DNA from: Seriola aureovittata
Lineage: Eukaryota > Chordata > Actinopteri > Carangiformes > Carangidae
Direction of reading: 5' to 3'
DNA length: 64,000 bases
Assembly (NCBI RefSeq): GCF_021018895.1
Contig: NC_079366.1
Location: 20,082,396-20,146,395, forward strand
This document shows, in pieces, positions 43,181 to 56,080 of this stretch. Made by a program: the position numbers and the translations under genes. Under the pieces are notes generated by a model. It did no database searches. It worked only from the letters and a program-made list of their open reading frames with translations, and was not told the origin of the DNA. Each line of letters opens with the position of its first letter. Position 1 is the stretch's first letter.

Positions 43181-46100
43181 TCAGACAAAATGCCACTTGT
43201 CCACTGTACAAGAAAAGAATGACATGAGAATATAAGCATTGAGCCATAAAACACCTCAAATAAAACAAATTTAGCGTGAGTCAGTCATTTTTTTATTTTT
43301 TTTATTTTTTTACTTACCCTCTGGAGACACAGGATGTGGGCTACCGAATGCTGGGGCCTGCGGAGTCACAAAACATACATGAAAATGACCAGACCTAACC
43401 CTTGTACAGTTTTATATGCTATTATTGTGTTTGCTATCATCGACAGCATATGGAAGTTCTCACCAACTGGACCACATCTCTGGCCTCATCTGCGCTGCAC
43501 TTCAAAGGGCTGTCACAGCAAGAGATATTTTTGCTGAACAAAGAGGAATTGTCCAAAATTAAAGAAAAAAGGAAAAGTGAGTACTGTTCACAACACACAC
43601 ACACAATTCTATCTGTACACCACACACACTGCGGATGCTTTACGTACCATTCAATCCCTCCACTATTTGTCTGCTTCTGCACTAGTGCCCTCCAGTGCTC
43701 ATGGGTGGACTTAATGATCGCAACTGCAAAGTCCTATAAGAAAGGACAAAGGACATCAGAGAAGAAGACAACATTTGGATTTCTTAGGGAGCAATCCATT
43801 TCAGCCAATTCAGTTTTAACCACTAAAACCACAGTGGACTGCAACCCCTATACCAGCTGTCATGGCTTATTTGTGTATCTTGTATTACAAAGGTCTCAGT
43901 ACCTTGTCTTTGAATTGTCCATTGAATCCAAATTGGTTCTCAGGCTTCCCATCCGGCACCTTATATTTCCTAAACCAGTTGACGGTGGCCTCTAAATGAC
44001 CGGGTCGACTCTTGCGGACATCCTCTATGTCTGAGAGACACAAACGCATTCAACAGAATAAGGACAGAGAGACCAGAATTTGCACCTTGTTTGGTGTGAA
44101 TTAGATATGAATCTGTGCTGTAGTTACACTTGGTATTAAGTATTTCCCCAGTGTGGGATTAATAAAGGATAATCTTATCTTAATACATTTATAAGGGGTC
44201 ACAAAAGATAGCACTGCTCCACTGCTGATGTAAACAATACAGGCAGAAACAGGCTTTGCAAATTAAGTATGAGGCAAAAAAAAAATGCATTCAATATGAC
44301 TGTTAGGCCTTAAGGATACACACTAAGTTTTGGAAAGAAAGGTTGAATGTAAACAAAACCATGTTGACAATAAAAATTCCACAGGCTATGTACTAGGTTT
44401 GTGTTTTAATAACACACATGGTCTTACTGTCTGAGCTGCCAAACATCTCAAAGGACTTCTGTGTTGGATATACAAATATTTCTTTCCAAATTCAATCATT
44501 TCGATCTGAAGTGAGCAGTGCAGGTGCATTAGTACCTTAGTCTTCGTATGATGTCAAGTGCAAGTTGTGGAGGCTAGTTGGGCAGCTGATCCTGAATGGC
44601 TCTGCATTACTTCCCTTAACAGTTGTATCTTATTATAAGCCTTTACCTCTGTACTTGATCGTCTTGTTTTGCAAATTCTGAGACAAAAATTCAAATTTCC
44701 TTAATTTATGATAATACTAAATTCCTTTGGGGCAGAGAAACGATCAGAGTAAGGCAGCTGAGGACTGTTGATATGATCACACCCACTATTTAGGTTTTTG
44801 GCATCCGGGTCCTTAGCATTGATGGCGATGACCTTCCAGTCCATTTCTCCCTCATCAATCATGGCCAAGATGCCAAGCACTTTCACTTGGATCACCTGAC
44901 CTGGGAAGCACACCTGGCCAGGCCAACAACGTATAAATAAATAGTCAATCAATTAACCACAAAATACCATAAGTTATCTGTGAAAAGTGTGTATGACGTA
45001 CGCAAAAATAAACATCTTAAAATGATAGAAAGCAGTCTTACCTGGGTGCCAATGTCACAAACGTCAATCGGATCATTATCACCGCAACACTTAGTTTCTG
45101 CGTCTGTGTGGTTAGGGTCCTCCCATGTCTTTTCCAGGGAACAGTTCAAAAAGAAATCAATTTCTCTAACAAACATTGAAACTGACGAATGAATGAGGGA
45201 ATAAAAAGAATGCTATCTAATACACTTATAACATTAATGACTCACGGATAACTTATGAACATGAATTTTGTGAAATGAAATTTGTCGAGCACTAAATTAA
45301 ATTCATCATGAAGTGTTTAAATTGCCATATTATTTGTCAGTCGCTGACAAGGATCAAAATCAACACAGCGTGGTGATGATGGACATATACATAAGCGCTG
45401 AGATTCCTAAGTTCTAATGTAACCCAGACCCACTTTCCTCACCTGCGGGAGTGCGCCGTAGTTCCAAATGTAACCTTTATGGGGAAATATGTTGGCAACA
45501 TATCGCAGCTTGCCTTTCTTTACATCTTGTTTAATCGGATTCAGCGACTCCTTTGTTGCAATCTGGAAAGTGAAGCAATTCCAGATGTTTATTTAAGTCG
45601 CTTCAGGCTTCTTTTGTTTAATCTCTAATTTACATTTTTTGCTTCTATGTTCTTCTATTTGCTCATTTGTAAAGCACTTTGAGTTGCTTCTGTGTATGAA
45701 TGGTGCTATATAAATAAACTATAAACAAACACTCTTGGGAACATCATTGTACACCTGTGACATTAATGCTTTAACGTTTCAATGTGAGACAGCCTTTACT
45801 GAAGTAGCATAAGTGTAATAATCAGATTATTTAAAAAAAAAAAAAAAAAGAAAAGAAGTGAGACAGTGTATTTTAGCCTGTATATAGAAATGGATATGCT
45901 GGATCTACACTTACCTCCATTTTAGCATTTGACCATCGAGGTACCTCCACAACCATATTAAAGAGCACCTGAAAGTAAAGAAGCTTTATACTTTTTCTGC
46001 TGGTGTGGAAGTAAAACTGACATAAAACATGAATTGGACGATACCTCGTTTTCATTATTCTTGGGTTTCTTAGCTGGCACCCCATGGTCCTGTTGAAAGA

Positions 46101-48039
46101 AAAAAAACCCTGCTAATTTGACTATGATGTTTATGTAGTTTATTTAGCTAAAAGTAGTCTTGAATTTTCTGCTGCATTTATCAAACAGAAACTAAAACCT
46201 CCACTATCAGAAGACTTACCTCTTCTGTCTCTGCTATAAGTGGAATGTCATGGAACGGTGAAATGTATTTCCCTTCAGAGGTTTCTAAGAAAAAGAAAAA
46301 AAAAAAAACTAGTAAAAATACCAAACAAAATCTGTATACACATAAACACATGGCTCAATGAAATCCCAGGATAGTGTTTGTTAATACAATAATTATACCT
46401 TGTATAGCTAGTTTGTAGTGCCCAGGCTTGTCTGTCTTTATTTCCTAGATTTGTGACAAGGTTGAGTTATGCAAAAGTGGACATAGCTAATGGCATGATA
46501 ACCAAAGGTGTGCGGATTTGGCTGCAAATATTAACAATAGGCAGACCCAACATTTCACAGAGACAAATATTTAATTTTTGTTTTGGATTCAGTGTATATT
46601 AAGCCAAATACATCATTTACTTTTTTGACTTAAGACATATCTATTTATAGTATAGTTATTTTTGTCATACTCCAACATTAAAGTTGAGAGTAAAAGTTCA
46701 TTCTTGACACTGGAAAAAAGAAAAAAAAAAAAAGAAAAGAAAAAGTTAACGCAACATCTTCTTTCCAACTCCTTCTTGTGCTTTCAGTCACATCTCATGG
46801 TCTTCCTCAGCAGGTTGAGTTTGTACAATTGTCAGTGAGATAGCTCAGACTGATAAGAATATTAAATTTCTTCATGGCTACAGAGCAAATTCCATCCACT
46901 TAGGAAGATCATGAAGATGCAGCTGAAAGCTCTGGAATAAGCCAGTGAGTTAAGATGTTATTGTCAAACATTTAATTTCTGGCTGTATAGCAGGTAGTCG
47001 TGTACCATCAGTCACAGTGTTGAGTGCTCATTCAAACACAAATAAAACCACTGTTCAAGTGGAAGTATCTTAGCTTGGGTCTTATAATGCAACTGCATCT
47101 TTTATTAGAAGTCTCTCTGCATGGTATAGGTTGGCCTGTAGGAACGGAGCTGAGCTGTGAAGCAATTTTGGTGCAGTCGTTCCACATGGTTACAACAGCT
47201 TCCACATACGTGATGCACACTGGGCCAAAAAAGCATTTTTCCTTGCACACAATCATTGGAAACGAGGTAGCTGTAAAATGGTGAATACATTTTTTGAAAT
47301 TCACAAAGCCAGCAAAATGACCCTTTCCATTTGATCCATTCAGTCCAGTAACATGTCTAGAAGTTTGATTCAACTATTTATTTTCCACATTTTATGATGC
47401 ATAAGACTGATCACCTCTGCAATGTAATCAGTCTAACTTCATCTGACATGCCTGACTGGATTTTATTTCTGCTGGTGGGAAAATCACCCGTTTTGCTGGT
47501 TTGAGTGTGCGCGCGTGTCCTATATGTCCACGTGACCGCCAAACAGGAAGCAAGACCGCGTGAAAAGAAAAATCATTTTCCCTTCCTTTTTGCTTATGAA
47601 CGACTTTAACATACTGGAAACCGGGGACTGAAAGTAGCAGGGCGTTGACTCTAAAGCTAAGTGGTAAATGTGCCATATGCCAAGCTAAACCCTGCACTCT
47701 GCAACTTAAAGGTCAAGCGTTTACCTTGACGTGGAGGTCTACCTGTGGTGTGGTTACCTATCAGACACCGGAACTTGGTGCTACATCGTTATACTACGAA
47801 ATGCAGGAGAAACACATGGCTCCTCACTCACTCGCGATGATTAACTTACTAAAATAAATCCGGTAGTCAGTAGAATTGGGGCGTCCTCTCTCCTCCGTTT
47901 GATAGTGCATCGTTTTTCTCAAATAATACAGATGAGGAGCAGCTGCTGCTTGTGTGACGAGTTTGTTTCGAGAAGCAGAAAATGAGCCGAAAACTGTCAC
48001 CAGGCAGCCGAGCGACGAGCGCAGCAGCAGCGGTCTCAT
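43181..48039 (-). CDS. PPA2: PPA2, mitochondrial inorganic pyrophosphatase (spliced, 344 aa)
   Basis: Hydrolyses pyrophosphate to phosphate in the mitochondrial matrix (family I soluble PPase, Mg-dependent). Exons in transcript order: 48039-47850, 46284-46220, 46089-46045, 45968-45915, 45562-45443, 45128-45042, 44913-44787, 44030-43903, 43733-43648, 43533-43464, 43357-43318, 43203-43181. All are GT-AG and phases close to 1035 nt including TGA. The first ~40 residues are rich in Arg, Ser and Leu and lack acidic residues, as expected for a mitochondrial targeting peptide. The catalytic domain follows from TEERGRPN, with [37 protein letters not shown] and the family signature DNDPIDV at residues 175-181. 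The next block, [13 protein letters not shown], is also typical. Length is close to human PPA2 (334 aa). The ATG at 48039 is preceded in frame by a TAG about 36 nt upstream. PPA1 is excluded by the presequence, C-terminus and synteny. Confidence 0.95.
44138..44183 (+). mobile_element. Non-LTR retrotransposon 3' tail fragment
   Basis: The words TTTCCCCAGTGTGGGATTAA and TAAAGGATAATCTTATCTTA form the typical 3' end of fish LINEs or their SINE derivatives. Only the tail is seen. It lies in a PPA2 intron, on the strand opposite to the gene. Confidence 0.6.
45667..45720 (+). mobile_element. LINE-type 3' tail fragment
   Basis: The words TGTAAAGCACTTTGAGTTGC and TGGTGCTATATAAATAAACT match the 3' tail of a widespread vertebrate non-LTR element family (L2/CR1-like in my recollection). 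No coding part is present. It lies in a PPA2 intron. Confidence 0.65.
46399..46444 (-). other. Candidate alternative exon of PPA2 (46 bp)
   Basis: On the minus strand an AG acceptor (CTAG) precedes and a GT donor (CAAG|GTATAA) follows this 46-bp segment. Read from its first base it encodes [15 protein letters not shown] and ends in phase 1, the same phase in which exon 1 joins exon 3. It would therefore continue in frame into the normal PPA2 domain. Exon 1, however, ends in phase 1 and cannot enter it in this frame; joined to exon 1 it leads to an early stop. It could be part of a transcript from another first exon, a poison exon, or chance. The pyrimidine tract before the acceptor is weak. 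Confidence 0.3.
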
Positions 48040-48130
48040 TATAAACACAGTTCTTCCTTTCCTCGGTTCCTACTTCCCGTCCGCCACATCCAGAACCAAC
48101 AGTTAAGTCTGCCAGAGTTAAGCTGGCACT
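48040..48130 (-). promoter_or_regulatory. PPA2: PPA2 5' UTR and core promoter region
   Basis: The stretch just upstream of the PPA2 start (on the minus strand) is GC/CpG-richer than its surroundings, with no TATA box seen. In-frame TAG upstream of the ATG marks it as 5' UTR. The transcription start is not visible. Confidence 0.4.
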
Positions 48131-48802
48131 TCAGGTCAGCGATTTTTCAAAATAAAAGCATGAACAGTGACACTAATGTTATTTAACCCTCACCATTTTG
48201 AGCTATATTACTTAACACCCTCAAATACTGGAATATCACTATGCATGTTATGTTTTTTGATGTTCATGTTCCCGAGGGGATAAAAGCCTTAAAGCCTTAA
48301 AGATTTTTTTTTTGTCTTAGAGCTGAGCAGTACCGTTAGATTTTACATTTGAATTTCCATTCAAATCTGATAGTTAGATTGCCTTTAAAAACAACAGCCT
48401 GCGCCCTTTAGGATAATCGTGAATATTTAACATGAATTATGCTGCTATCTGTTCATTCAATTTTGTTCTGTCTTTTTTTTTTTATGATAGAGGGTCTTTC
48501 TTTCGCCTGATGCATGGTGCTATAGGCCTGGAGGAAAGTTAAGCATTGTCATGAAAACATATGCTGAATGGTGGTAAGTGTCACTAACTACACCTCAACA
48601 GGCTACTTAGCCGCTTGCCAGCTATTAATATTATACTTTTATTTTGATGATAAAATCGTTGTAACTGGAAGTCGGTTTGTTTTTTCCTATGTTAACTTGA
48701 TGATTCTTCCAATGCATGCTTGCGGTCCATGCAGAGTAGCTTCATTTTACTGCCACCTAGCTAGCCTCTCTAGTAGAGCCAGAGTATAACTGAGTGACTA
48801 AC

Positions 48803-48877
48803 TTTTTCTTTTCTTTTCTTTCCTTTTCTTTCCTTTCCTTTCCTTTCCTTTCCCTTCTTTTCCCTTCTTTTCCTTTC
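48803..48877. repeat. Pyrimidine microsatellite (TTTTC/CTTTC)n
   Basis: About 75 bp of imperfect TTTCC and TTTTC units, all pyrimidine on the plus strand. Such tracts can form non-B DNA. Confidence 0.9.
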
Positions 48878-49485
48878 ATTCTCTCCTCAGTGTTTCAATG
48901 TGTCATTTTCTGTAGTCCTGAAAATTATTATAACTGCTAATGAAACAAAGAGGAAGAAATGTAGATGCAAGACTTTTATGTGATTGTTTTTGTCAAAATA
49001 AGCTAAAACACATCAGGCTTATGCAATAAAGTTTTCCATAGTGAATAGAGAACTGAGCAGGTTTGTCGTCCATTTTGAGACCTTCCATAAAAGTCTCTGT
49101 CACTTATGCTCTAACATCCCCTTGCTTAAGTGTTTACAGCCTGAAGGTGATGGTTTTGATGGCAATAATCTCCACAGTACATCACAGGATCAAAGTCCAT
49201 ATGTATCTATTGTGCAATAAACAATCGCACACCCCAGCCGCTTTGATGTGTCTCCTTTACTGTCCTATAGGTTGTTCACTGTTCAAACAAATGACACATA
49301 TTGGCAGCTATTAAAAGTGGGTTCATTAAACTCTTAAACTGCATGCTTGCCTTTGATAGGCTACTATTGCCAAAGGGCTTTGATTATGCCGTGCACAAAA
49401 TCCTATTCATTCTGTGTGAGTCAGCTACCAGGACAGTTTTGACAAATCTTGCTGAAGTTAGTAGAGGACAAGAAAATATTTCATG

Positions 49486-49716
49486 CTCAAGTGACCAGCA
49501 GTAAAAGTTTACAGCTCTAAAGGATAGGTGAGTTTTTATTTTCCCTCCCCCTATTCATTGACCCATCTCCTGTAGCTAGTTTCTGTAAACATATGCTGTT
49601 GGTGGTCATGATCATTTTTCAAACAGCAGATTATTATGATATTTTTTCTGTTTTACTATCGTATTTCACACTAAGTGCATTATATGGAATCTGTTATAAA
49701 TCTGAATCATGTGAAG
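49486..49716. repeat. Interspersed repeat block B, copy 1
   Basis: Similar to 52681-53011 in the same orientation. Shared words include ATATGCTGTTRGT, TTTTTTCTGTTWTACTA, TATTTCACACTAAGTG and TATATGGRATCTGTTRTAAA. Copy 1 lacks about 90 bp present in copy 2. The family is not recognised. Confidence 0.7.
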
Positions 49717-51097
49717 TTTTATCTTTGGTGTGAATTCATTCAAAAGAGTACACCTCTGTCTTTGAGCAGGTCAAGAGTAGCCACACCCTGAGTGACATGA
49801 TGTCATATAAGCTCCCTCAGGGCAAAACAATTAATACTGCCATGCTGACGGCTCACAGGAGATAACGCTGTTTACTGATTTGCATATTTGTTGAGTATGT
49901 GATTGTTCAGTATTTGTTTTTACCAAGTCTACTTGGTTACGCAATACTGCTCACACTGACATCTGCTATGTTGTAGTACAGTTAAACTGTTCCTGTTTGA
50001 CAGGAACAGTTAAATTCTTAGGTTTTTCTTAATTATAGACATAGATGATGATGGTGATGATGATACTGATAAAGTAATGTGACATACAGTGATGTGTTGA
50101 TGACTACCTGACATATAGTTGGGACCCGTATGTGTGTATCTAGTCTGATAGGAGTTAAACAGGTGTCCTATGAACACACCGCACAGTGATCTGAAACCAC
50201 AATGGGAGCCTTCATTACCCGTGCTTCAATGGGGAGGAAATGCATCCATTCATTGTTCTGGTGAGAACTCACAGTATCTGGTTGCTACGACCAGAAATCA
50301 TTGTGGCACCGTGCGTGTCGATGAATTTCCCGTCTAACTAGATGTGACATCATATGAGTGTCAATTTATGGGTTATTTCCTCATAAATGGAAACAAAGAC
50401 TTAGGCACGGCTTATTCCATTTCTCAACACATATGAGTGTTTAAATGTCCTGAAATAGAATTGTGACATGAAACTTTCAGAATATCAGTACAATGCATGT
50501 GCATATAGAAATTGTATGTTTTAGATTTTTATTCATTCATTTCACGTTTCACAGACTTACTGAATCCAGTTCAGTACATTATAAATCATTTGATTTAGAA
50601 ATTCATTTATTAAATACTGCTTGAACAGAACACTGTATTGCCAAGTGTGATTTACAGCACCCAGGGCATTTACATAAATACTTCCCTGTCAGCACTGTGA
50701 ATATCTCTGAGAGGGTTCACATTCATTTTACTTTGAGGATTCCTGTTTTAAAAAGAACAAAATCAAAAGTAGCTGGTGGCCATCACTCTGTCCACAAAGC
50801 TTTGAGGGAAAGTGATGAGATGCACTTTCTCTGCCCCGAGGGGAAATGATGATCTAAAGGGAGAAGCATAGCACAGCAGCAGAGAGGTGTGGCCACATAG
50901 CTCTCATGACAGGTAGACACAGGGAGGAGCTACATTACCTGTGCAGAGCAGGCAGTCAGTGCATAGTGAACAGTACACCTGTTGCACTTCCCAGGCTCTT
51001 TCTTTCTCTGTTTCTCTCCCTTTTCCTGCCCCTCTCTCTTTTCCCCCTCTTTTCTCCGTCTCTGGTCTGAAAGCACAAGGTGGCCGACGGCCTCACC

Positions 51098-53998
51098 ATG
51101 GATCCCAAGGAGGCCAGCGGGAGTGAGAAGGAGAAGGAAAAAGAGAAGGAGAAAGTAATAAAGAGGAGGAACCGGCCTGTGTTCTTGCGTTACCTGGAGA
51201 GGAGAAAGACGGACACTATTGTGGCTGATGACACGGCCAAAGGTGACATCAACCTGGGGACCCTGGTGAGGAGGAGTCAGTCTGACAAGACGGAGTACAG
51301 CGCCAAACTAAAAGGTACATCAGCTAATGATCTCCCCAGGGGTCAAAACTATAGCAACAGTCTACACACATGTGAGCCAACACTCAGTTTGAAACATCTC
51401 TCAACTCTTTACACTGCAAACTTGTTGCATGACACACTGACTAGGTGAACTTTTAGACAAATATGTCCACTATATGGACACTGATGGACTGTAAGAACAG
51501 CATCTATGGCTTGAGGGCAAAAATTCAACACACACACACTCATATAGTATACACTGCTCTAGAGCTCTGGGTACTGGGCACCTGTTGTGTTACTATGTGT
51601 TGAGCAGGAGATACTCCCAGAGGGATGAAGCCACATATGCAAACTGTTCTCCAAACTCAGGCACAGAGGAGTGGCTTTAGAGGTGTTCCAGACCAGCTCG
51701 TAAACAAGACCTCGACACCAGAGATGTGTGAGGAAGGACATTATATATTTATATACTTACACGTATATTTTTCTTCAAGTTTAGTCAGAGAGGTTCACGA
51801 TATTTCAGGCACTTGGTCTTACAGTTCTGTTTACATTGATTATAAAATTCAACTAAAGAACTGTAGTGATTGGCCTGTAAAGTAAGAACTAGTTGGGAAA
51901 AGGAAAATGGGTTAATATCATAGATGCAGCTTTATGTTGCCTCATCATAACAGCTGACACAGTCATTTCACACATTTCCACGTTGCAGAGAAACTGGCTT
52001 CACCTGTCCTTACAGTGCTGTCAGTGACTGGGAATGCTGCACTTCAGGCAAAATGGCTGACATGATAGTGTCAGCGGGGGTTAGTATAAAAGATTAGCTA
52101 AAGTATGTAGGCTTTCCTGTATCACTTGTTCCTGGGTTTCCTTTCCTGTGAACAATACACATTAAATGCCAAAATGACTTGTGTCACCTTGTTCAAAATA
52201 GGAAAGTACTAGCAGCGTACTTCTTACTTGGCGTTGCACTGATAAGATATGGTAGCTTTCACACATACTTGCCTTATCAGCAGCTGCCCTGTTTACCTGA
52301 AATACAGACACTCTCTACTTCTTTGCACATTCTGTTTTCTCAACCAGCCTGCATCATGACAGACAAGGTAGTCAAAAAAACACTGGGTTGTTTTGAGTAA
52401 ACCAATCAACCACCCTCTTTGACTTCAGCGTCACACCTGACAAGCAGATATTTACAGTGGCATTACCATTGCAAATATTGACAGAATAATGACTTCACTT
52501 AAAAAGGGCTAAATGCTCAACTAAATGTCTCATATTTGATCACTTCTAACCTTTGTACTGATTTAGAAAATCTGGATGGAGAAGCCAAATGAAAATGAGT
52601 GTCCCTCCCTCCCTTCACTTTCTGTCAAAGTGCCCATAATAAGCAAAGCACTCAGCCGTGACTTTTCTAGTGATGGTGCCCAAGTGGCCGGCAGCAAAAG
52701 TCTACGCCTGTAAAAGACAGTTTCAGGCATGAGTGTGTTTTTATTTTCCCTTTCGCTATTCACTGATCCGGCTCCTGCAGCTCCTGAGAAAATAAACTTC
52801 TTTTTATTTTGTCTGAACAAAAAAGTTTTTAAATATTGTTTCTTGTAGCATTTTCTTCTTTTGATAATTTTTTCTCCTTTTTGGCTGAAAAATATGCTGT
52901 TAGTATTCTCATCAACAGCAGCTTATTATAATAATGTTTTTTCTGTTATACTAATATATTTCACACTAAGTGTATTATATGGGATCTGTTGTAAATCTGA
53001 ATTATCTGAACTACAGTTGAAACAATCATGTTGATCATGTTGATCTCTTGATCATAGACTGACTGATGTCGATTATGAAGCAAACTAGTCAACCATTCTG
53101 CTGAAAAGTGAGGATTTGCTGTTCTGGCAAATTGTGATGGGACTATTACTATTTCAAAATTTTATAGACCAAATAATGACTTAAGAAAAGGATTGGCAGA
53201 TCAATCATTAATTTCAAAAAATCATTCATTGGAGTCCTAATCTGAAGCCGACGTGAGTGGCCTCACAGCTGACAAACAGTATTACGTATTTACAGTGGTA
53301 TTACCATTGCAAATATTGACAGAACGATGACTTCACTGAAAGAGGAAACATGTGAGCTGCTGCTCCACAGTCAGCTCTCATGTGCTTGTCAGACAGGTTG
53401 GTCGAGCCACAGACCCATGGCAACGTGATATCAGTGTGTCTAATCATTTACAGTAATATAACTAAATATAATAGTTCTGGCAATGGTTTACCAGCACAAA
53501 ACTCACATATAGGGACAGTAATAAATAATATACAAATATCCCTTTGTATTTATCGACTAAACGTGCATGGAACAAGTTACTTTGTTGTGGGTTGATACTG
53601 TTTGAGGACTGACTTTTACTTTGTTTGTGTCTGTGTGCGTGTGTGTGCGTGTGTGTGCGTGTGTGTGCGTGTGTGTGCGTGTGTGTGCGTGTGTGTGCGT
53701 GTGTGTGCGTGTGTGAGTGTGTGTCTGCAGCCCAGGTATTACTCATATTGTGGAGGCCTGAATCTGTTTACATAGTCACATTATTGGGACATGTCTTCCT
53801 TATGGTGACAAAGAGCAAGTCCTTATAATGTAAATCATTAGGGTGAAGACATGTCTTAAGGTTAAAGTAAGGTTAAGTTTAGGTTAAGGTTAGAAATAGA
53901 CAGGGTGTAGTTATGGTTAAGGTTAGAGCAAGTCTCCAGGAAATGAATGTAGGTCAATGTGATGTCCTTTGAAGGCATGACATGCCTGGTTGTGGGTA

Positions 53999-54051
<53 letters not shown>

Positions 54052-56023
54052 AGCATTAAACCTTTCATGGCATTTTTTAGTCATTTTTATAGTCATATAT
54101 GGTATCAGTCAGTATGATATACGGTTACAAGCTTAATGATAATTGTCCAAATTTCCCATTACTGAATATCTTTTTTAGTAGATCTTCAGGCTTTGTTCAA
54201 TTTCAGCAAATTTCCAAAATATATTCTCAGTGATAAAAATCCAGTTGTGAACTTTGCTGTGTGGCAAAGTCTTAACGTGTCATTCTTCTTGCTGGCGATA
54301 CATGATACACCATGCCTTGTATTCTGTTCAGTCTGTCTGCTGGATCCTTTTCAATGGGCTGAACACTGAAAAGCCCTGTATCCACTTTCATGGGAACTCC
54401 TGTGCCGGCAACCATACCTCACCAAACATAATGCTGCATGGCGAAAGGATAAGTCAGCGCAGTCTGAGATCTGCTGCTGAGTTGTAGTAGGCTAGAGTAC
54501 ATTTTATTCAATTTTTTTGTCACACTGCGAACGTGTCCGTGTGGAAGAATCTTTTCAAGGCCAGTTTTGAATGAGATTTCATAGAAGATTTCAAGGTGCT
54601 TTTAAAAGAATCTGTTTGACATTTCTCTTACTAACAATTTGTACTGTGGCAAGAAAATGTTTGAGTAAAAAAGTGATGAAGTGTGAAAAGAGTTGAAATC
54701 AGATTAAAAATATAATACATGTCCAGCAAGCCATCAAGATACCTCACCTGATCTCTCATTGGGGAGACTTTTCTCACTGGTGGAAGTTTTCAGAGATTCT
54801 GGGGCGATTCTTTTCACGCTGAAAGCCCATGTAGATATATGGCACTTGATGATACTGTTGAAACATGAATGTGATACTTTTTTTTATATAACATTTCCAC
54901 TAGTAAAACAGTGTCTCTGATACTTTTACTAGAAATTAAGAAATATTTTTAAAAAGGGATTCACTCCAAAGCTTCATTGGACTCATACAAAGGGATGAGA
55001 CTGTCATTTTCTGGAGATAATATCAGACACAAGTTCATTTATAATGATTACAAATGACTGCACAGCTACGTTCAGTCTTATGACAATCGATCTCACACTG
55101 TTTACTAATCATGTTTTTATTGTATAACAGCCCAACAATGTGAATTCACACATACACATTATAGATTTCACCTGTTGAATTGTCTTTGGTCATTAAGAAA
55201 AGATTGAAACAAAAGAAGGAAGGAAAGTTAAGCAACTTTATTTCATACACTGACTGTACAAAATGCAACCATCAAGATACAAAGGAATGATATGAAAAAT
55301 GAACACTGCTCAACAATGCAAGGCTTATAATATGTAATAATATAATGTGGTCATTTTGTCCATGTATCAGAAAAATGTTGTAAAGCTGTAACAGTAACCA
55401 GACTGTGATCAGACCTCTGGTGCAGTCAGCCACCACAATTGCATGACCACAATCTGTGCGATGTTTGTATTCATAAGAAAGTGCATAACCTCTTCTACTC
55501 AGCCTCAGCAAAAGTTTCATTATCTGCACCTTGTCACATTCCTATTCCTGTACAAAACAAAAGACTCTTTGGAAATGAAATGATAAAGAAACAGAAGCTA
55601 CAGCTGCAATACTTGTTTTTCATTGATAGTGCAACTTCCTTGCTTACTTGCCTAAAAAATTAGATCTGTTGTAAACCCAGAATCAAAGAGAACTCATACA
55701 AATACCATGTGTAAATGGTCTAATCATGATCCACATAGTTAATACGTGTAGTATTCCTGTGCAATTGGTGCCTTGGGTGCAGATAACCATACTGTAAGGA
55801 AGGTCTTCATAACATTGGTAATATAAGTGGCATACAAGACTAAGTTGATATTCTTGTGGTCAAATCTTATTCATGTGCGTATGTGTGTAAAATGATTAAA
55901 GATGAAGTGGATGCATTTTGTTGACACATGCATTCATGACTGTGTGCGTGTCTTTTCTATGCATCAGTGTCAGAATGCATTTATCCTTGCATATGTAGGT
56001 GTGTGTTTATCACTGCCTGCCAC

Positions 56024-56080
<57 letters not shown>

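Larger units (their letters stand above)
48131..51097. other. PPA2-ARHGEF38 intergenic region and ARHGEF38 5' flank
   Basis: No coding exon is recognised. It contains a pyrimidine microsatellite (48803-48877) and a diverged repeat copy (49486-49716). The last ~100 bp before the ARHGEF38 start are a C/T-rich tract (about 50997-51060), probably in its 5' UTR. The two genes diverge from here, about 3 kb apart, so a compact shared promoter is unlikely. Confidence 0.5.

Noticed and set aside
43402..43995. 197-codon plus-strand frame
   Set aside because: It is antisense to PPA2 exons 8-10 (counted from the coding start) and the introns between them, so it is a shadow of that gene.
47032..47373. 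113-codon minus-strand frame in PPA2 intron 1
   Set aside because: It looks somewhat protein-like, but I cannot link it to a family, and it has no exon borders that would fit PPA2. Also overlaps an open frame on the other strand.
48040..48048. Upstream in-frame start for PPA2
   Set aside because: The codon ending the extension is GTG on the minus strand. The first real ATG is at 48039.
51080..51097. Upstream in-frame start for ARHGEF38
   Set aside because: The codon at 51080 is GTG, not ATG. The ATG at 51098 has a good Kozak context and matches the human N-terminus.
53632..53725. CRISPR-like array of regular repeats
   Set aside because: The 10-bp units are tandem with no spacers, and the genome is vertebrate.
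53858..53935. Interstitial telomere-like repeat (TTAGG-type words)
   Set aside because: The words are GGTTAAGG-like and irregular. They belong to a known type of fish interspersed repeat and do not form TTAGGG arrays.
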